Shown piece by piece: positions 1 to 10,082 of a DNA stretch of 64,000 bases (positions within the stretch are counted from its first letter, which is position 1; each line of letters begins with the position of its first letter). Location: assembly GCF_024609765.1 (NCBI RefSeq), contig NZ_JANFDG010000017.1, positions 59,503 through 123,502 on the forward strand. Direction: 5' to 3'. The position numbers and the translations under genes were made by a program. The notes under the pieces are model-generated. The model did no database searches. It saw only the letters and a program-made list of their open reading frames with translations, and was not told the DNA's origin. This stretch comes from Shinella pollutisoli. GTDB lineage: Bacteria; Pseudomonadota; Alphaproteobacteria; Rhizobiales; Rhizobiaceae.

Positions 1-301
1 AGGCAGACCGGCACGCCGATGCCCTTCTTCGGCATGTTGAGGGCGATCAGGATGCCGAGCGGGATCTCGATGGCGAGGATGATGCCCGAGAACATGAGGT
101 TGCGGCCGAGCGCCTCCCAGAAGCGGTCGGATTCGAGCACGTCCTCGAACCAGGCGGTGCCGGCCCAGAAGAACTGGTTGTTGCCGAAGGTATCCTGCAC
201 CGAATAGTTCACCACCGTCATCAGCGGGATCGCCGCGGAGAAGGCGACGAGCACCAGCACCGGCAGCACCATGAACCAGGCCTTGTTGTTCCAGGTCTTG
301 T

Positions 302-305
<4 letters not shown>
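1..305 (-). CDS. glpP: Glycerol ABC transporter permease GlpP, N-terminal part (cut by window edge)
   Basis: Inner-membrane permease of the binding-protein-dependent glycerol importer. About 101 N-terminal residues are visible; the rest lies beyond base 1. The protein begins MNKTWNNKAWFMVLPVLVLV, a short cytoplasmic tail followed by a hydrophobic first membrane segment, and then a periplasmic stretch with a MTVVNYSVQDTF motif typical of CUT1 (MalF-type) permeases. The start ATG (303-305) overlaps the glpT stop by four bases (ATGA), showing translational coupling. The order glpR-D-S-T-P matches the Rhizobium glycerol operon; glpQ and glpV should follow outside the window. Family assignment is firm; the substrate is inferred from context. 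Confidence 0.85.
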
Positions 306-1381
<1,076 letters not shown>

Positions 1382-1390
1382 GTCCCCTCC

Positions 1391-2458
1391 TCAGCCCGCC
1401 GTTCCGATAGCCCGGCCGGCGGCGTCGAACGCCATCAGGTGGCGCGTGTCGACATGCACGGTGATCTCGCTGTCGGGCTCGATGTCGAGGATGCCGGGCG
1501 TCAGCATGACCCAGCGGTTGCCCTCGAACTCGACGTGGACGAAGCTTTCCGAGCCGGCGATCTCGGAGATCGCCGTGCGTACCGTCAGCGCCGCCGAATC
1601 GTCGCGTCCGGCCGGCGCCAGGTGGTGCGGATGGAAGGCGATCGTCATCGGCCCGTCGGCCATGTGCTTGAGATGCCCCGGCACCGGCAGCACCGGCTTC
1701 CCGCCGATCGCGAAGCCGTCGCCGCGCTTCTCCAGCGCGATCGTGTTCAGCGGCGGATCGGCGAAGGTGCGCGCGGTCAGAAGATCGCTCGGCCTGCGGT
1801 AGACGTCGATGGTGCGGCCGAACTGGGTGATGCGGCCCTCGCTGAGCGTCGCTGTGTTGCCGCCGAGCAGCAGCGCCTCGGAGGGCTCCGTCGTCGCATA
1901 GACGAAGATCGCGCCGGATTCGGAAAAAATCTTCGGCAGTTCCTCGCGCAGTTCCTCGCGCAGCTTGTAGTCGAGGTTCGCGAGCGGCTCGTCGAGCAGC
2001 ACGAGGCTGGCGTTCTTGACGATGGCGCGGGCGAGCGCCGTGCGCTGCTGCTGGCCGCCGGAGAGGTTGAGCGGCGTGCGGTCGAGATAGGGCGTGAGCT
2101 TCAGCAGCTCGGCCGCCTTCTTCACCGCGCGGTCGATCGCCGCCGTGTCCGCGCCCTTCACCCGCATCGGCGAGGCGATGTTCTCGTAGACGGTCAGCGC
2201 CGGATAGTTGATGAACTGCTGATAGACCATGGCGACGCTGCGGTCCTGCACGCGCAGCCCCGTCACGTCCTTGCCGTCGAACCAGACCGAGCCGGTGGTC
2301 GGCTTGTCGAGGCCGGCCATCAGCCGCATCAGCGTGGTCTTGCCCGACAGCGTCGGCCCGAGCAGCACGTTGAGCGAGCCGCGCTCCAGCACGAGGCTGG
2401 TCGGGTGGATGTGCGTCGCGCCGCCCACCGCCTTCGTGATGTCCTTCAGTTCAAGCAT
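1391..2458 (-). CDS. glpS: Glycerol ABC transporter ATP-binding protein GlpS (H-loop His missing)
   Basis: Second ATPase subunit (355 aa) of the glycerol importer. The chosen start at 2458 (MLELKDITKAVGG) fits the family; the frame is open for 51 more codons but the extra sequence is unrelated. Walker A is GPTLSGKTT, the signature [14 protein letters not shown] is canonical and Walker B is LVLLDEP. The switch histidine is absent: where partners read THDQ this protein reads YATTEPSEAL. GlpS therefore has a good signature and a poor H-loop, complementary to GlpT. It follows glpD by about 38 bases and precedes glpT by 9 bases, in one operon. Regulation is probably by GlpR. Confidence 0.87.
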   Translation of the reverse strand: MLELKDITKAVGGATHIHPTSLVLERGSLNVLLGPTLSGKTTLMRLMAGLDKPTTGSVWFDGKDVTGLRVQDRSVAMVYQQFINYPALTVYENIASPMRVKGADTAAIDRAVKKAAELLKLTPYLDRTPLNLSGGQQQRTALARAIVKNASLVLLDEPLANLDYKLREELREELPKIFSESGAIFVYATTEPSEALLLGGNTATLSEGRITQFGRTIDVYRRPSDLLTARTFADPPLNTIALEKRGDGFAIGGKPVLPVPGHLKHMADGPMTIAFHPHHLAPAGRDDSAALTVRTAISEIAGSESFVHVEFEGNRWVMLTPGILDIEPDSEITVHVDTRHLMAFDAAGRAIGTAG

Positions 2459-2496
2459 TCCTATCTCCAATGTTCCTCCCAGCCATCGGTGCGGCG

Positions 2497-4008
2497 CTAA
2501 GCGGAAGCCTCCGTCGTCATGAAGGTTTCCAGCGCTGCCGCTTCCGCGGCGGTAAGATGCAGGCCCCGTTTCGTGCGCCGCCACAGCACGTCCTCGGCGT
2601 GGCGCGCCCATTCCTCCCTCATCAGCCAGCGCACCTCCCGTTCGTAGAGGTCGCTGCCGAAATGCCGGCCGAGATCGGCGAGGCCCGAGGCGTCGCCGAG
2701 CAGCGCCACCGCGCGCGTGCCGTAGAGGCGCACGAGCCGGCGGGCGTGGCCGGGCGCGAGAAACGGATAGCGCTTGGAAAGCGTCCGCACCTGCGCCTCG
2801 AAATCATGGACGGGAAAGTCGCCGCCGGGAAGGTGCGAATTTTTCGTCCAGCGTTCGCCCTTGCCGCCGATCGCCGCTTCCACGTGCTCCAGCGCCGATT
2901 CGGCAAGACGCCGGTAGGTCGTGAGCTTGCCGCCGAAGACGTTGAGCAGCGGCGCCCTGCCCTCGCCGGCGTCGAGCTTCAGCACGTAGTCGCGCGTCGC
3001 CTCCTGCGCCTTGCTGGCGCCGTCGTCGAAGAGCGGGCGCACGCCGGAATAGCACCAGACGATGTCCTCGCGCCGCACCGGCTCGGCGAAATACTCGCTC
3101 GCCGAGCGGCAGAGATAGTCGATCTCCTCCTCGCCGATGGCGGCGGTGCCGGGATCGCCGACATAGTCGCGGTCGGTGGTGCCGATCAGCGTGAACTCCT
3201 CCTGGTACGGGATCGCGAACATGATGCGGCCGTCCGGGTTCTGGAAGAAATAGGCGCGCGGGTCGGAGAACTTGCCGCTGACGACGATGTGGCTGCCCTG
3301 CACGAGGCGGACGTTGTGCACGTCGTTGAGGCCGACCACGTCGGAGAGCACGCCGTCCACCCAGGGGCCGGCGGCGTTGACCAGCATGCGGGCGCGCACC
3401 GTGGCGCGCTCGCCGGTCTCCACGCCCTCGGTCACCATGGTCCAGTGGCCGTTCTCGCGCCTTGCGGAGACGACGCGGGTAGCGGTGCGGATGTCGGCGC
3501 CGCGGTCGGCGGCGTCGCGGGCGTTGAGGACGACGAGGCGGGCGTCGTCCACCCAGCCGTCGGAATATTCGAAGGCCTTGCGGAAGCCGGGCTTCAGCGG
3601 CCGGCCGGACGGGTCGCGCGAAAGGTCGAGCGTGCGCGTCGCCGGCAGGAGCCTGCGGCCGCCGATATGGTCGTAGAGGAAGAGACCGAGGCGGATCAGC
3701 CAGGCCGGACGCGGGCCGCCCTTCTGGAACGGCAGGACGAAGCGCATCGGGCTGATGACATGCGGCGCCATCGCCCAGAGCACCTCCCGCTCCATCAGCG
3801 CCTCGCGCACGAGCCGGAACTCGAAATGCTCCAGGTAGCGCAGGCCGCCGTGGATGAGCTTGGTCGAGGCCGAAGAGGTGCCGGCGGCGAGGTCCTTCAT
3901 CTCGGCGAGCACGACGGAATAGCCGCGTCCGGCCGCGTCGCGCGCGATGCCGCAGCCGTTGATGCCGCCGCCGATGACGAAGATGTCGTGGATCGCCTCG
4001 CCGATCAA
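2497..4008 (-). CDS. glpD: Glycerol-3-phosphate dehydrogenase, aerobic FAD type
   Basis: Membrane-associated flavoenzyme that oxidises sn-glycerol-3-phosphate to dihydroxyacetone phosphate and passes electrons to quinone. The N-terminus carries the FAD-binding motif IFVIGGGINGCGIARDAAGR, followed by a DAO fold (STKLIHGGLRYLEHFEF, SGVRPLFDDG) and a C-terminal helical domain. I chose the TTG at 4006-4008 because a GGGGAGGGGA ribosome-binding site lies just upstream and the resulting 503 aa fits rhizobial GlpD. ATG codons at 4029 and 4101 lack a comparable site. First gene after glpR and head of the glpD-S-T-P run. Glycerol kinase is not in the window. Confidence 0.9.
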   Translation of the reverse strand: MIGEAIHDIFVIGGGINGCGIARDAAGRGYSVVLAEMKDLAAGTSSASTKLIHGGLRYLEHFEFRLVREALMEREVLWAMAPHVISPMRFVLPFQKGGPRPAWLIRLGLFLYDHIGGRRLLPATRTLDLSRDPSGRPLKPGFRKAFEYSDGWVDDARLVVLNARDAADRGADIRTATRVVSARRENGHWTMVTEGVETGERATVRARMLVNAAGPWVDGVLSDVVGLNDVHNVRLVQGSHIVVSGKFSDPRAYFFQNPDGRIMFAIPYQEEFTLIGTTDRDYVGDPGTAAIGEEEIDYLCRSASEYFAEPVRREDIVWCYSGVRPLFDDGASKAQEATRDYVLKLDAGEGRAPLLNVFGGKLTTYRRLAESALEHVEAAIGGKGERWTKNSHLPGGDFPVHDFEAQVRTLSKRYPFLAPGHARRLVRLYGTRAVALLGDASGLADLGRHFGSDLYEREVRWLMREEWARHAEDVLWRRTKRGLHLTAAEAAALETFMTTEASA

Positions 4009-4059
4009 AGTCCCCTCCCCTTTTCGCATTGCACAATTTGGTGCATTTGCGAAAGCAGG

Positions 4060-4080
4060 AGGATTTAAAACGAAACTTTT
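4060..4080 (-). promoter_or_regulatory. Possible GlpR half-site upstream of glpD
   Basis: The 105-base gap between glpR and glpD contains AAAACGAAA at 4067-4075 (TTTCGTTTT on the coding strand). This matches half of the perfect inverted repeat upstream of glpR. A second TTTTCG/CGAAA pair lies nearby (4021-4026 and 4050-4054). An internal operator for glpD is plausible but rests on short matches only. Confidence 0.4.
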
Positions 4081-4113
4081 CCGAATGTCAAACGAATGCA
4101 ACAGAAAATCATA

Positions 4114-4893
4114 CTAAGGCGTCTCGGTCCCCGTCGCCGCCTCGATCAGCCGCACGTCGTGGCTTTCGCAGATGGCGCGCACGGCGGGTGCCGGACAGCG
4201 GTCGGTGATGAAGGTGTGGACCTGCGAGATATGGCCGATGCGCACCGGCGCGGTGCGCTCGAACTTGATCGAATCCGAAACGAGGATGACGTGGCGGGCA
4301 TTGCTCATGATCGCCTGGGCGACCTTGACCTCGCGATAGTCGAAGTCGAGCAGCGTCCCGTCCGCATCGATCGCCGAGACGCCGATGACGGCGTAATCGA
4401 CCTTGAACTGGCGGATGAAATCGACCGCCGCCTCGCCGACGATGCCGCCGTCGGAACCGCGCACCACACCGCCGGCGATGATCACCTCGATCGACGGCAG
4501 CACGCGCAAGCGATTGGCGACATTGATGTTGTTGGTGATGACCATCAACTCTTTGTGATCGCGCAGCGCCTCGCCGACGGCCTCCGTCGTCGTGCCGATG
4601 TTGATGAAGAGCGAGGAATTGTCGGGGATCATCGCCGCCGCGGCCCTGCCGATCGCCTGCTTCTCCGAGGCGGCGATGGCGCGGCGCGCCTCGTATTCGA
4701 CATTCTCGTTGCCGCTCGAAAACAGCGCGCCGCCGTGGATGCGGGTGAGAAGCCGGGCGTCGCAGAGGTCGTTCAGGTCCTTGCGGATCGTCTGCGGCGT
4801 CACCGAGAAGCGGGCGGCGAGATCCTCGACGAGCACGCGCCCCTGCGCCCTCGCCAGTTCGACGATCTCCGACTGGCGGCCTGTCGGCTGCAT
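4114..4893 (-). CDS. glpR: DeoR-family repressor of glycerol metabolism, GlpR
   Basis: DeoR-type transcription factor of 259 aa. The N-terminal winged helix-turn-helix is visible (LAARFSVTPQTIRKDLNDLC, about residues 24-43), followed by the sugar-phosphate isomerase-like sensor domain (GTTTEAVGEAL, NNINVANRL, GGVVRGSDGGIVG). Family members of this kind sense glycerol-3-phosphate. The start at 4893 is favoured by an AGGGGAGGAG site five bases upstream; an ATG 11 codons earlier has none. It is the first gene of the glp cluster, and a perfect 12-base inverted repeat lies 18 bases upstream of its start, which suggests autorepression. Confidence 0.88.
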   Translation of the reverse strand: MQPTGRQSEIVELARAQGRVLVEDLAARFSVTPQTIRKDLNDLCDARLLTRIHGGALFSSGNENVEYEARRAIAASEKQAIGRAAAAMIPDNSSLFINIGTTTEAVGEALRDHKELMVITNNINVANRLRVLPSIEVIIAGGVVRGSDGGIVGEAAVDFIRQFKVDYAVIGVSAIDADGTLLDFDYREVKVAQAIMSNARHVILVSDSIKFERTAPVRIGHISQVHTFITDRCPAPAVRAICESHDVRLIEAATGTETP

Positions 4894-4910
4894 GAAGCTC
4901 CTCCCCTGCT

Positions 4911-4943
4911 TTTCGTTTTCTTTCATAATAGAAGAAAACGAAA
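4911..4943. promoter_or_regulatory. Candidate GlpR operator: 12-bp perfect inverted repeat
   Basis: TTTCGTTTTCTT at 4911-4922 and AAGAAAACGAAA at 4932-4943 are exact reverse complements separated by nine bases. The element sits just upstream of the glpR ribosome-binding site. TTTCG-type repeats are known DeoR-family operators, so GlpR itself is the likely ligand. It is also AT-rich relative to its surroundings and may overlap the promoter. Confidence 0.65.
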
Positions 4944-4996
4944 GCGCATCAATTCGCCGTCATGCAGATTTTGCCGTAAAGCGCATTCTTTCCGCG

Positions 4997-6697
4997 TCAG
5001 GCCGCAAGCCAGGCGGCGGGGCGGACCGGCACTCGGCCCGTCAGCGCCGCCTCGACGCAGTCGGCGAGGTTGCCGAAGCGGACGGCGCGGCCGGAGAGGC
5101 CGGGGCCGTAATGGGCGTATTTGCCGGAATTGGTCATGACCGCGCGGGTGCGGGTCGGAAACAGCGGCTCGGTGATCGAGCACCAGCAGAGGTCGGGCAG
5201 CACCTGCACGCCGCTCGTCTGCAACCGGTCGAGCGTTCCCTCCGCCCGCGCCGCCGAAATCACGTCGTGGCCAGCGGTGACGATGACGGCCGTCTGCGGG
5301 TGGCGCTTTTGCCCGCCAAGCGCACCGGCGAGCGCCCGGCATTCTTCCAGCGAGGCGTGCGGGCTGCCGATGGCGACGAGCTCCACCTCTTCCGGCCCGT
5401 CGTTGAGCAGCGCCCAGGCCTCGGCCATGTCGTCGCGGGTGATCGCCGCCCGGTCGGCGTCCCCGGCCGCGCCGAGGCCCGCTTCGGGCGTCACGCCCTC
5501 GATATGCAGCATCGGCGCCGCCGAGGTGGTGCCGAAGGCCGCGCAGAGCGCCTTCAGGTCGTCGCGCGAAGGCTTCGCCTCGGCAAGCCCGCGCAGCAGC
5601 GGGATGCGATCGGGCGCGGCGCGTCCGGCGAGATAGCCGATCAGCGGCCAGAAGGCGTCGTCGGTCTCCGGCGGCAGTTCCACGTCGACGATGCGGCGCG
5701 CCCTGCGGTTCTCGTCGAGATAGACGCCGGAAAACGGCGCACGGCCGGTGAGCGCGATGCAGAGGTCGAGGAAGTCCGGGTGCTTGGCCGTGCGTGCGCC
5801 GAGCACGGTGTTGGCGAAGACGACGGCGTTGGATTCGGCCCAGGCGATGGCCTCGCCCGCCTTCGGCGCGCTGTCGAGCAGGTAGGGCGAGCAGGTGAAG
5901 GTCGGCCGGCAGCCCATGCGGACATAGGCGTCGGCAAGCCGGGCGGCCGGATCGCCGAAATCGGCGGGAATGCCCTGCGCCTGCCAGTTGGCGCGGTCGA
6001 CGGAGATGGCGTTCATCGTCGTCGGCACGCGCACCCTGGCGCCCATGTCGGCCATCGTCTCGGCGAAGGTGAGGTTGGCGGGGCTCGCATAGATGCAGCC
6101 GTCGATATGGCCCTGTGTCACGTCGACGAGGCCGCTCGCGCCCTGCTGGGCGGCCATGGCGCAGATGATGCGCATCGCCTGCGCGGCGGCGACCCCTTCC
6201 GCGCCGTCGAGCATCGCCCGGTCGGCGTCCGTGAGGTCGAGGGCGGCGGTCGCCGGCGGCGTCACGGGAAAGGCAAGGCCGTCTGCGGCGACGACCGTCT
6301 CGTCGATGCGGGCGGTCCCGGCCTTCGCCAGCGCGTCGAAAGCCTCCGGCGAGAGGCGGAGCACCGGCAGCGGCTTGCCGAACATCTCCGCGGCGATGAG
6401 CGCGCCCAGCGTCAGCACGTCCTCGGCCTCGCGGAAGATCAGCGCGGCCGGCGCGCGGCCGGTGAGGATCAGGTCGAGCAGCACGCCCGATCCGGTGCAG
6501 GAGCCGCGGCTCGACGGCATCATCAGGATGCCGCCGGTGAGACAGCGCCCGTGCAGCGGGTGGTGGATGTCGATGACGCGCCCCGTCGCCGGGTCGACGC
6601 CGCCCCAGAAGCTCAGCGCTTCCGTGGCGGCGATGACGGGCCCGGCCGCCCGGCCGGAAAGGATGCTGCGGGCATCGGGCAAGCGGGGCGCGGTCAT
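4997..6697 (-). CDS. Aconitase X (AcnX) family protein, probable cis-3-hydroxy-L-proline dehydratase
   Basis: A 566-aa single-chain aconitase X. The N-terminal part (about residues 1-135) is the small swivel domain with [14 protein letters not shown]; the remainder is the large catalytic domain ([40 protein letters not shown]). Fused AcnX enzymes of this type have been characterised as cis-3-hydroxy-L-proline dehydratases that yield delta-1-pyrroline-2-carboxylate (Pyr2C). It is the last gene of a six-gene minus-strand operon, 9 bases after the FAD dehydrogenase. A Pyr2C-reductase-like gene lies at 12737, which fits. Other AcnX members act in the mevalonate pathway, so the substrate is inferred from neighbours. 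Confidence 0.82.
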   Translation of the reverse strand: MTAPRLPDARSILSGRAAGPVIAATEALSFWGGVDPATGRVIDIHHPLHGRCLTGGILMMPSSRGSCTGSGVLLDLILTGRAPAALIFREAEDVLTLGALIAAEMFGKPLPVLRLSPEAFDALAKAGTARIDETVVAADGLAFPVTPPATAALDLTDADRAMLDGAEGVAAAQAMRIICAMAAQQGASGLVDVTQGHIDGCIYASPANLTFAETMADMGARVRVPTTMNAISVDRANWQAQGIPADFGDPAARLADAYVRMGCRPTFTCSPYLLDSAPKAGEAIAWAESNAVVFANTVLGARTAKHPDFLDLCIALTGRAPFSGVYLDENRRARRIVDVELPPETDDAFWPLIGYLAGRAAPDRIPLLRGLAEAKPSRDDLKALCAAFGTTSAAPMLHIEGVTPEAGLGAAGDADRAAITRDDMAEAWALLNDGPEEVELVAIGSPHASLEECRALAGALGGQKRHPQTAVIVTAGHDVISAARAEGTLDRLQTSGVQVLPDLCWCSITEPLFPTRTRAVMTNSGKYAHYGPGLSGRAVRFGNLADCVEAALTGRVPVRPAAWLAA

Positions 6698-6706
6698 GGG
6701 CCTTCC

Positions 6707-7957
6707 TCAGAAACGCTGCGGCGAGAAGGCGGAGATGTCGATCGGCGGCGGTGTCATCGACAGGAGATCGGCGACGATGCGGGCCGTGCCCGGCGACTGG
6801 GTGAGCCCGAGATGGCCGTGGCCGAAGGCATGGACGATGCGCGGCGTCGCCCGCGCGTAGCCGAGCGCCGGCAGGCTGTCGGGCAGCGACGGGCGGAAGC
6901 CCATCCATTGCGTGCCGCCGTCCGGCTTCAGGCCGGGCAGGAAGGCCCTCGCCTTTTCCAGCATCGCCTCGGAGCGGCGGAAGTTGGGCGGCAGGTCCAG
7001 CCCGCCGAGCTCCACCGCGCCGCCGACGCGGATGCCGGTCGAAAGCCGCGTCACCACGAAGCCGTGGCCGCCGAAGGTGACCTGCGTGCGCAGGTCGAAG
7101 GCGTCGGAGGGCAGCGTGGTGTTGTAGCCGCGCTCGGTCTCGAGCGGGACGGCCTCGCCGATCGTGCGGGCGATGCGATGGGAGAAGGCGCCGGCGGCGA
7201 GCACGACGCGGCCCGCCCGGCGCACGCCGCCGTCCGCCGTGACGATCTCGACGCCGCCCTCGACGGGCCTGAGCGCCGTCACTTCGCCCTGCTCGATCCT
7301 TCCGCCCTGTTCGCGGAAATGGTCGGCGAGCGCCAGGGTGAAGAGCTTCGGGTCGGTGACGGAGTACCAGCCGGGCGTGAAGGTGCCGTGGGTGAAGCGC
7401 GGCGCGAGCCCGGGCTGGATCTCCGCCATGCCGGCGGCGTCGAGATGATGGAATTCGATGCCGTGGCGTTCGCGCGCCGCCCAGCCGGCAAGCGAGGCCT
7501 TGAACTCCCGCTCGCCTTCATAGACCTGGAGGTTTCCCTCCTTGCGCAGCATGGCAAGCGTGCCGGTCCCGGCGAGGAACGGCTCCAGCTCCGCTTTCGA
7601 GAGGTCCATCAGCGCCGTCTGCGCCGCCGTGGAATGGGCGACGCGGGCGGGCGCGCAGGCGCGCCAGAAGCGGACCATCCAGGGCGCGATCCTGAGCGCA
7701 TAGGACGGCGGCACGGTGAGCGGCCCGAGCGGGTCGACGAGCCATTTCGGCGCCTTCCTGAGGATGCCGGGCGAGGCGAGCGGCAGGATGTCGGTGAAGG
7801 CGAAGGCCCCGGCATTGCCGGCGGAGGCGCCGGCGGACGGCCCCTCCCGGTCGAGCACCGCGACGGAGAGGCCGCGGGCCCTGGCGGCGATCGCCACGGA
7901 AAGGCCGATGACGCCGGCGCCGATGACGACGACGTCGGGGGATGGTTCGACGCTCAT
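6707..7957 (-). CDS. FAD-dependent D-amino-acid dehydrogenase (DadA/DAO family)
   Basis: Flavoprotein of 416 aa. The dinucleotide-binding motif VVVIGAGVIGLSVAIAARAR starts near residue 9, the mid-protein DAO fold contains GWYSVTDPKLFTLAL, and the C-terminus has the FAD contact GHGHLGLTQSPGTARIVADL. In hydroxyproline clusters such enzymes oxidise cis-4-hydroxy-D-proline to delta-1-pyrroline-4-hydroxy-2-carboxylate. It sits between the importer ATPase and the AcnX gene with gaps of 7 and 9 bases, so it is co-transcribed with both. Specificity for a hydroxyproline isomer is inferred; general D-amino-acid or sarcosine-type oxidation is possible. Confidence 0.78.
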   Translation of the reverse strand: MSVEPSPDVVVIGAGVIGLSVAIAARARGLSVAVLDREGPSAGASAGNAGAFAFTDILPLASPGILRKAPKWLVDPLGPLTVPPSYALRIAPWMVRFWRACAPARVAHSTAAQTALMDLSKAELEPFLAGTGTLAMLRKEGNLQVYEGEREFKASLAGWAARERHGIEFHHLDAAGMAEIQPGLAPRFTHGTFTPGWYSVTDPKLFTLALADHFREQGGRIEQGEVTALRPVEGGVEIVTADGGVRRAGRVVLAAGAFSHRIARTIGEAVPLETERGYNTTLPSDAFDLRTQVTFGGHGFVVTRLSTGIRVGGAVELGGLDLPPNFRRSEAMLEKARAFLPGLKPDGGTQWMGFRPSLPDSLPALGYARATPRIVHAFGHGHLGLTQSPGTARIVADLLSMTPPPIDISAFSPQRF

Positions 7958-7964
7958 GGCGGCC

Positions 7965-8687
7965 TCAGTGGGTTGCGGCGAGGAACTGCCTGAGGTCGGG
8001 GTCCTTCGGCGCGCCGAAGAGCTCGTCCGGCGGCGCGATCTCGGCCATGACGCCCTTGTGGAAGAAGGCGACGCGGTCGGAGACCTCGCGGGCGAACTTC
8101 ATCTCGTGGGTGACGCAGATCATCGTCATGCCCTCGGAGGCGAGCAGGCGCAGCGTGTCGAGCACCTCGCCGACGAGCTGCGGGTCGAGCGCCGAGGTCA
8201 CCTCGTCGAACAGCATGTAGTCCGGCGACATGGCGAGCGCGCGGGCGATCGCCATGCGCTGCTGCTGGCCGCCGGAGAGCCGCGACGGGTAGACCTTCAG
8301 CTTGTCGCCGAGGCCGACATGGGTGAGCTGCTTGACGGCGATGGCGTCGGCCTCCGCCTTCGACAGGCCCAGCACCTTGCGCGGCGCGAGCGTGACGTTC
8401 TCCAGCACGGTCAGGTGCGGGAAGGCGTTGAACTGCTGGAAGACGATGCCGAGCTTGCGGCGCAGCTTGTTGAGGTCCGTGCCCTTGGCGTGGACGTCGG
8501 TGCCGTCGACGACGATGCGGCCGCTGTCGATCGTCTCCAGCCCGTTGATGCAGGTGAGCAGCGTCGACTTGCCCGAGCCCGAGCCGCCGATGACGGTCAG
8601 CACCTCGCCCTTGGGAACGGTGAGGTTGATCCCCTTCAGGACTTCGAGCTGGCCGAAGGATTTGCGAACGTTTTCGATCTCAATCAT
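7965..8687 (-). CDS. Polar amino acid ABC transporter ATP-binding protein
   Basis: ATPase of the GlnQ/HisP class, 240 aa from the ATG at 8687 (MIEIENVRKSFGQLEVLKGI). Walker A is GGSGSGKSTL, the signature [15 protein letters not shown], Walker B MLFDEVTSALD and the H-loop CVTHEMKFAREV are all intact. The start lies inside the end of the preceding permease gene (8-base overlap), so the two are coupled. With the two permeases and the binding protein it forms a complete PAAT-type importer. Context suggests hydroxyproline uptake. Confidence 0.9.
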   Translation of the reverse strand: MIEIENVRKSFGQLEVLKGINLTVPKGEVLTVIGGSGSGKSTLLTCINGLETIDSGRIVVDGTDVHAKGTDLNKLRRKLGIVFQQFNAFPHLTVLENVTLAPRKVLGLSKAEADAIAVKQLTHVGLGDKLKVYPSRLSGGQQQRMAIARALAMSPDYMLFDEVTSALDPQLVGEVLDTLRLLASEGMTMICVTHEMKFAREVSDRVAFFHKGVMAEIAPPDELFGAPKDPDLRQFLAATH

Positions 8688-9333
8688 TGGGGGACCACCG
8701 TTTTTCGAGATACCCGCCAAACCGGGCGACGGGGAAGCTGATGATGAAGTAGATGGCGCCGCAGATGATGAGGATGAACAGCGGCTCCTGCAGGCGGGTG
8801 ACGAGGATCTGCGAGGCGCGCAGGAGCTCGATCAGGCCGAGCCAGAGCACCAGCGCGGAATCCTTCATGACGCCGAGCGTGAGCCCGATCCAGGCCGGCA
8901 GCGACACGCGGGTGGCGAGCGGGAAGACGATGTAGCGCATGTCCTGGAACCAGGTCAGCCCGAGCGAGCGGGCCGCGCGGCGGGTGGTCGGCGGCACGGC
9001 GCCGATGCCGCCGCGCACGATCTCGGTGCAGTAGGCCGCCGTATAGAGCGACAGCACCACGCAGGAGGTCGTGAACGGACCCCAGCCGAGCCGCATGATC
9101 GACTGCAGCGCATTGCCGAGCACGAGCTGGATGAGCAGCGGCACGGAGCGGAAGATGTCCAGCACGAAGGTGAGCGGCGCGGCCCAGTAGGGGCCGAGCT
9201 GGAAGCGCAGCACGCCGAAGAGGATGCCGAGCACGGTGCCGGCGGCGACCGACACGGCGGTGACGGCAAGCGTCATCGCCGCGCCTTGGGCGAGGAAGGC
9301 CAGATCGTTCCAGCTGAGGGCGGTTTCGAACAT
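8680..9333 (-). CDS. Polar amino acid ABC transporter permease, second subunit
   Basis: Integral membrane protein of 217 aa with about five hydrophobic segments and the HisM/GlnP-type EAA loop (YTAAYCTEIVRGGIGAVPPT, then ARSLGLTWFQDMRYIVFP). It forms the membrane pore with the permease encoded just upstream (14-base gap) and is coupled to the ATPase gene by an eight-base overlap. Substrate inferred only from the neighbouring enzymes. Confidence 0.88.
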   Translation of the reverse strand: MFETALSWNDLAFLAQGAAMTLAVTAVSVAAGTVLGILFGVLRFQLGPYWAAPLTFVLDIFRSVPLLIQLVLGNALQSIMRLGWGPFTTSCVVLSLYTAAYCTEIVRGGIGAVPPTTRRAARSLGLTWFQDMRYIVFPLATRVSLPAWIGLTLGVMKDSALVLWLGLIELLRASQILVTRLQEPLFILIICGAIYFIISFPVARFGGYLEKRWSPND

Positions 9334-9346
9334 TCCCTGTCCTCCC

Positions 9347-10012
9347 TCAGTAGCGGAACATGCGCGCGGCGAAGAGCCGGGCGGCGAGCGTCACGGCCTT
9401 GGCGATCACGTAGTAGATCACCGCGGCGAGCGCGAAGAATTCGAAGGTGCGGAACGAGCGGGCGTTCAGCTCCTGGGTGACGCCGGCGAGGTCCGTGTTC
9501 ATGCCGACGGTGACGCCGAGCGAGGTCATCAGGATCGCCCAGACCATCTGGTTGGTGGCTGGCAGGAAGGCGATGCGCAGCATCTGCGGCAGCACGATGT
9601 AGCGGAAGGCCTGCAGCGAGGTCATGCCGAGCGAGCGCGCCGCGCGTGTCTGCGTGTCGGGAATGGCCTTCAGCGCGCCGCGGAAGTTCTCCGCCAGATA
9701 GCCCGCGTTGTTGAAGGCGATGCCGACGAGCAGCGCCGTGTAGGGGCTGAGGTGGATGCCGAAATTGCCGAGGCCGAAATGGGCCATGTAGATCTGGAAC
9801 AGCGCCGGCGTGTTGCGGGCGATCTCGACCCAGGCCGTGGCGAAGCCGCCGAGGATGCGGTTGCCGGAGAGCCGGAACAGCGTCAGCGCGATGGCGCAGG
9901 CGAGCCCGATCGCCATGGAGAGCAATGCGATCTGCAAGGTCACCAGGGCGCCGTCGAGCATCTGCGGCAGTGCCCGGAGCGCCTGGTTCCAATGGAATGT
10001 ATAGTTGAACAT
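9347..10012 (-). CDS. Polar amino acid ABC transporter permease, first subunit
   Basis: Integral membrane protein, 221 aa, beginning MFNYTFHWNQALRALPQMLDG. It shows the PAAT permease layout: N-terminal membrane segment, VTLQIALLSMAIGL, and the EAA loop (YLAENFRGALKAIPDTQTRA, ARSLGMTSLQAFRYIVLP). It is paralogous to the permease at 8680-9333, as usual for heterodimeric amino-acid importers. It lies 70 bases after the binding-protein gene. Confidence 0.88.
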   Translation of the reverse strand: MFNYTFHWNQALRALPQMLDGALVTLQIALLSMAIGLACAIALTLFRLSGNRILGGFATAWVEIARNTPALFQIYMAHFGLGNFGIHLSPYTALLVGIAFNNAGYLAENFRGALKAIPDTQTRAARSLGMTSLQAFRYIVLPQMLRIAFLPATNQMVWAILMTSLGVTVGMNTDLAGVTQELNARSFRTFEFFALAAVIYYVIAKAVTLAARLFAARMFRY

Positions 10013-10082
10013 AGCCGCCTCACCTCTCGAAAGGAGCGACGGCGCGGAACTTGCGGTCCGCGCCGTTCAGGAAACGGTCAGA

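Noticed and set aside
4592..7993. Plus-strand open frame of about 1130 codons opposite glpR, AcnX and the FAD dehydrogenase
   Set aside because: Runs through three real minus-strand genes and two intergenic gaps, without any recognisable domain.
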